Of a DNA stretch of 5,581 bases, positions 5,490 to 5,581 are shown piece after piece. Under the pieces are notes generated by a model. That model worked only from the letters and a program-made list of their open reading frames with translations. It was not told the origin of the DNA and made no database searches. Source of the DNA: Rhodospirillaceae bacterium (GTDB lineage Bacteria; Pseudomonadota; Alphaproteobacteria; Rhodospirillales; 2-02-FULL-58-16); assembly GCA_030623425.1 (NCBI GenBank), contig JAUXMA010000136.1, forward strand, positions 1 through 5,581. The letters are read 5' to 3'. The translations under genes and the position numbers were made by a program. The stretch's first letter is position 1, and each line of letters starts with the position of its first letter.

Positions 5490-5581
5490 GCGCATCGCAT
5501 TGCCAACCATTTGGCATGGGCCAAAGCCGTGGTGGCCGTCCATCACAAGCGGCGCGCGACGACGTCCGGAAACCTTGCAGG
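5468..5581. repeat. 114-bp segment bounded by perfect 16-bp inverted repeats
   Basis: CCTGCAAGGTTTCCGG (5468-5483) and CCGGAAACCTTGCAGG (5566-5581) are exact reverse complements. The right arm ends on the last base of the window, so the match may extend further and any flanking target duplication cannot be tested. The 82-base interior holds two overlapping, mutually exclusive hairpins (5501-5516 and 5510-5525) and no gene. Possible readings are a MITE-like or REP-like non-autonomous element, a structured RNA closed by a long stem, or a fold-back artefact at a contig edge. Confidence 0.6.
5501..5525 (+). other. Two overlapping alternative hairpins
   Basis: TGCCAA (5501-5506) pairs with TTGGCA (5511-5516) around CCAT. 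TTTGGC (5510-5515) can instead pair with GCCAAA (5520-5525) around ATGG. The shared TTGGC strand means only one can form at a time, giving a small switch-like arrangement inside the inverted-repeat segment. No T-run follows either stem. Confidence 0.35.

Larger units (their letters stand above)
5282..5581. other. Intergenic region after rpoN with repeats, no gene recognised
   Basis: These 300 bases hold no recognisable gene. In many proteobacteria hpf (ribosome hibernation factor) and ptsN follow rpoN, but no Hpf-like start is readable here. A minus-strand frame is open from the window end to about 5323 and a plus-strand frame is open through the last 80 bases, but neither translation resembles a known protein. 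The stretch contains a promoter-like pair (5301-5329), a terminator candidate (5363-5384), short repeats and the inverted repeat 5468-5581. A weak stem ACGAAG/TTTCGT (5282-5298) directly follows the rpoN stop. Confidence 0.6.

Noticed and set aside
5512..5527. Sigma-54-like TGGCATGGGCCAAAGC in the inverted-repeat interior
   Set aside because: The GG to GC distance is off by one base and no TTGC is present. The bases are better explained by the hairpins.
5323..5581. Minus-strand frame open from the window end through the inverted repeat
   Set aside because: No family resemblance, no ribosome binding site at its ATG, and it crosses the terminator and repeats. A truncated gene from the right cannot be fully excluded.
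5500..5581. Plus-strand TTG at 5500 with AGGAG nine bases upstream, open to the window end
   Set aside because: The Shine-Dalgarno spacing is acceptable, but the 27-codon translation resembles no known protein, including Hpf, and the frame runs through the repeat arm.

Overview
The window carries one compact plus-strand gene cluster, kdsD-lptC-lptA-lptB-rpoN, between a leader of about 330 bases and a downstream intergenic stretch of 300 bases. Gene order, the long RpoN and LptC, and the moderately GC-rich coding sequence point to a Gram-negative alphaproteobacterium, probably of the Rhodospirillales type. That placement is inferred from gene content and protein style, not from a search. No rRNA, tRNA, CRISPR array, transposase or phage gene is visible.

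Layout. Bases 1-331 are non-coding and AT-rich for the first ~200 bases. They hold a near-consensus sigma-54 promoter (63-78), a weaker sigma-70-like candidate overlapping a 7-bp dyad (12-49), two hairpins (99-130 and 226-249) and the kdsD ribosome binding site (318-322). The genes follow: kdsD (332-1327), lptC (best start 1342, to 2046), lptA (2043-2885, sharing ATGA with lptC), lptB (2918-3718) and rpoN (3743-5281). Gaps are 14 bases (kdsD-lptC), a 4-base overlap (lptC-lptA), 32 bases and 24 bases, so all five genes are probably co-transcribed. The last 300 bases hold a promoter-like pair, a Rho-independent terminator candidate, and a perfect 16-bp inverted repeat whose right arm ends on the final base of the window.

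How the genes work together. KdsD makes arabinose 5-phosphate, the first dedicated precursor of the Kdo sugar of the LPS inner core. LptB is the cytoplasmic ATPase of the LPS export machine, LptC its bitopic inner-membrane component and LptA its periplasmic bridge. RpoN is sigma-54. The arrangement ties LPS core synthesis and export to sigma-54 supply, and the sigma-54-type promoter at the head of the cluster would make that tie autoregulatory if it is active.

The five proteins are well-known families with intact key residues, and I see no convincing new protein system. The parts worth a second look are the promoter/leader architecture and the unexplained inverted-repeat element after rpoN.
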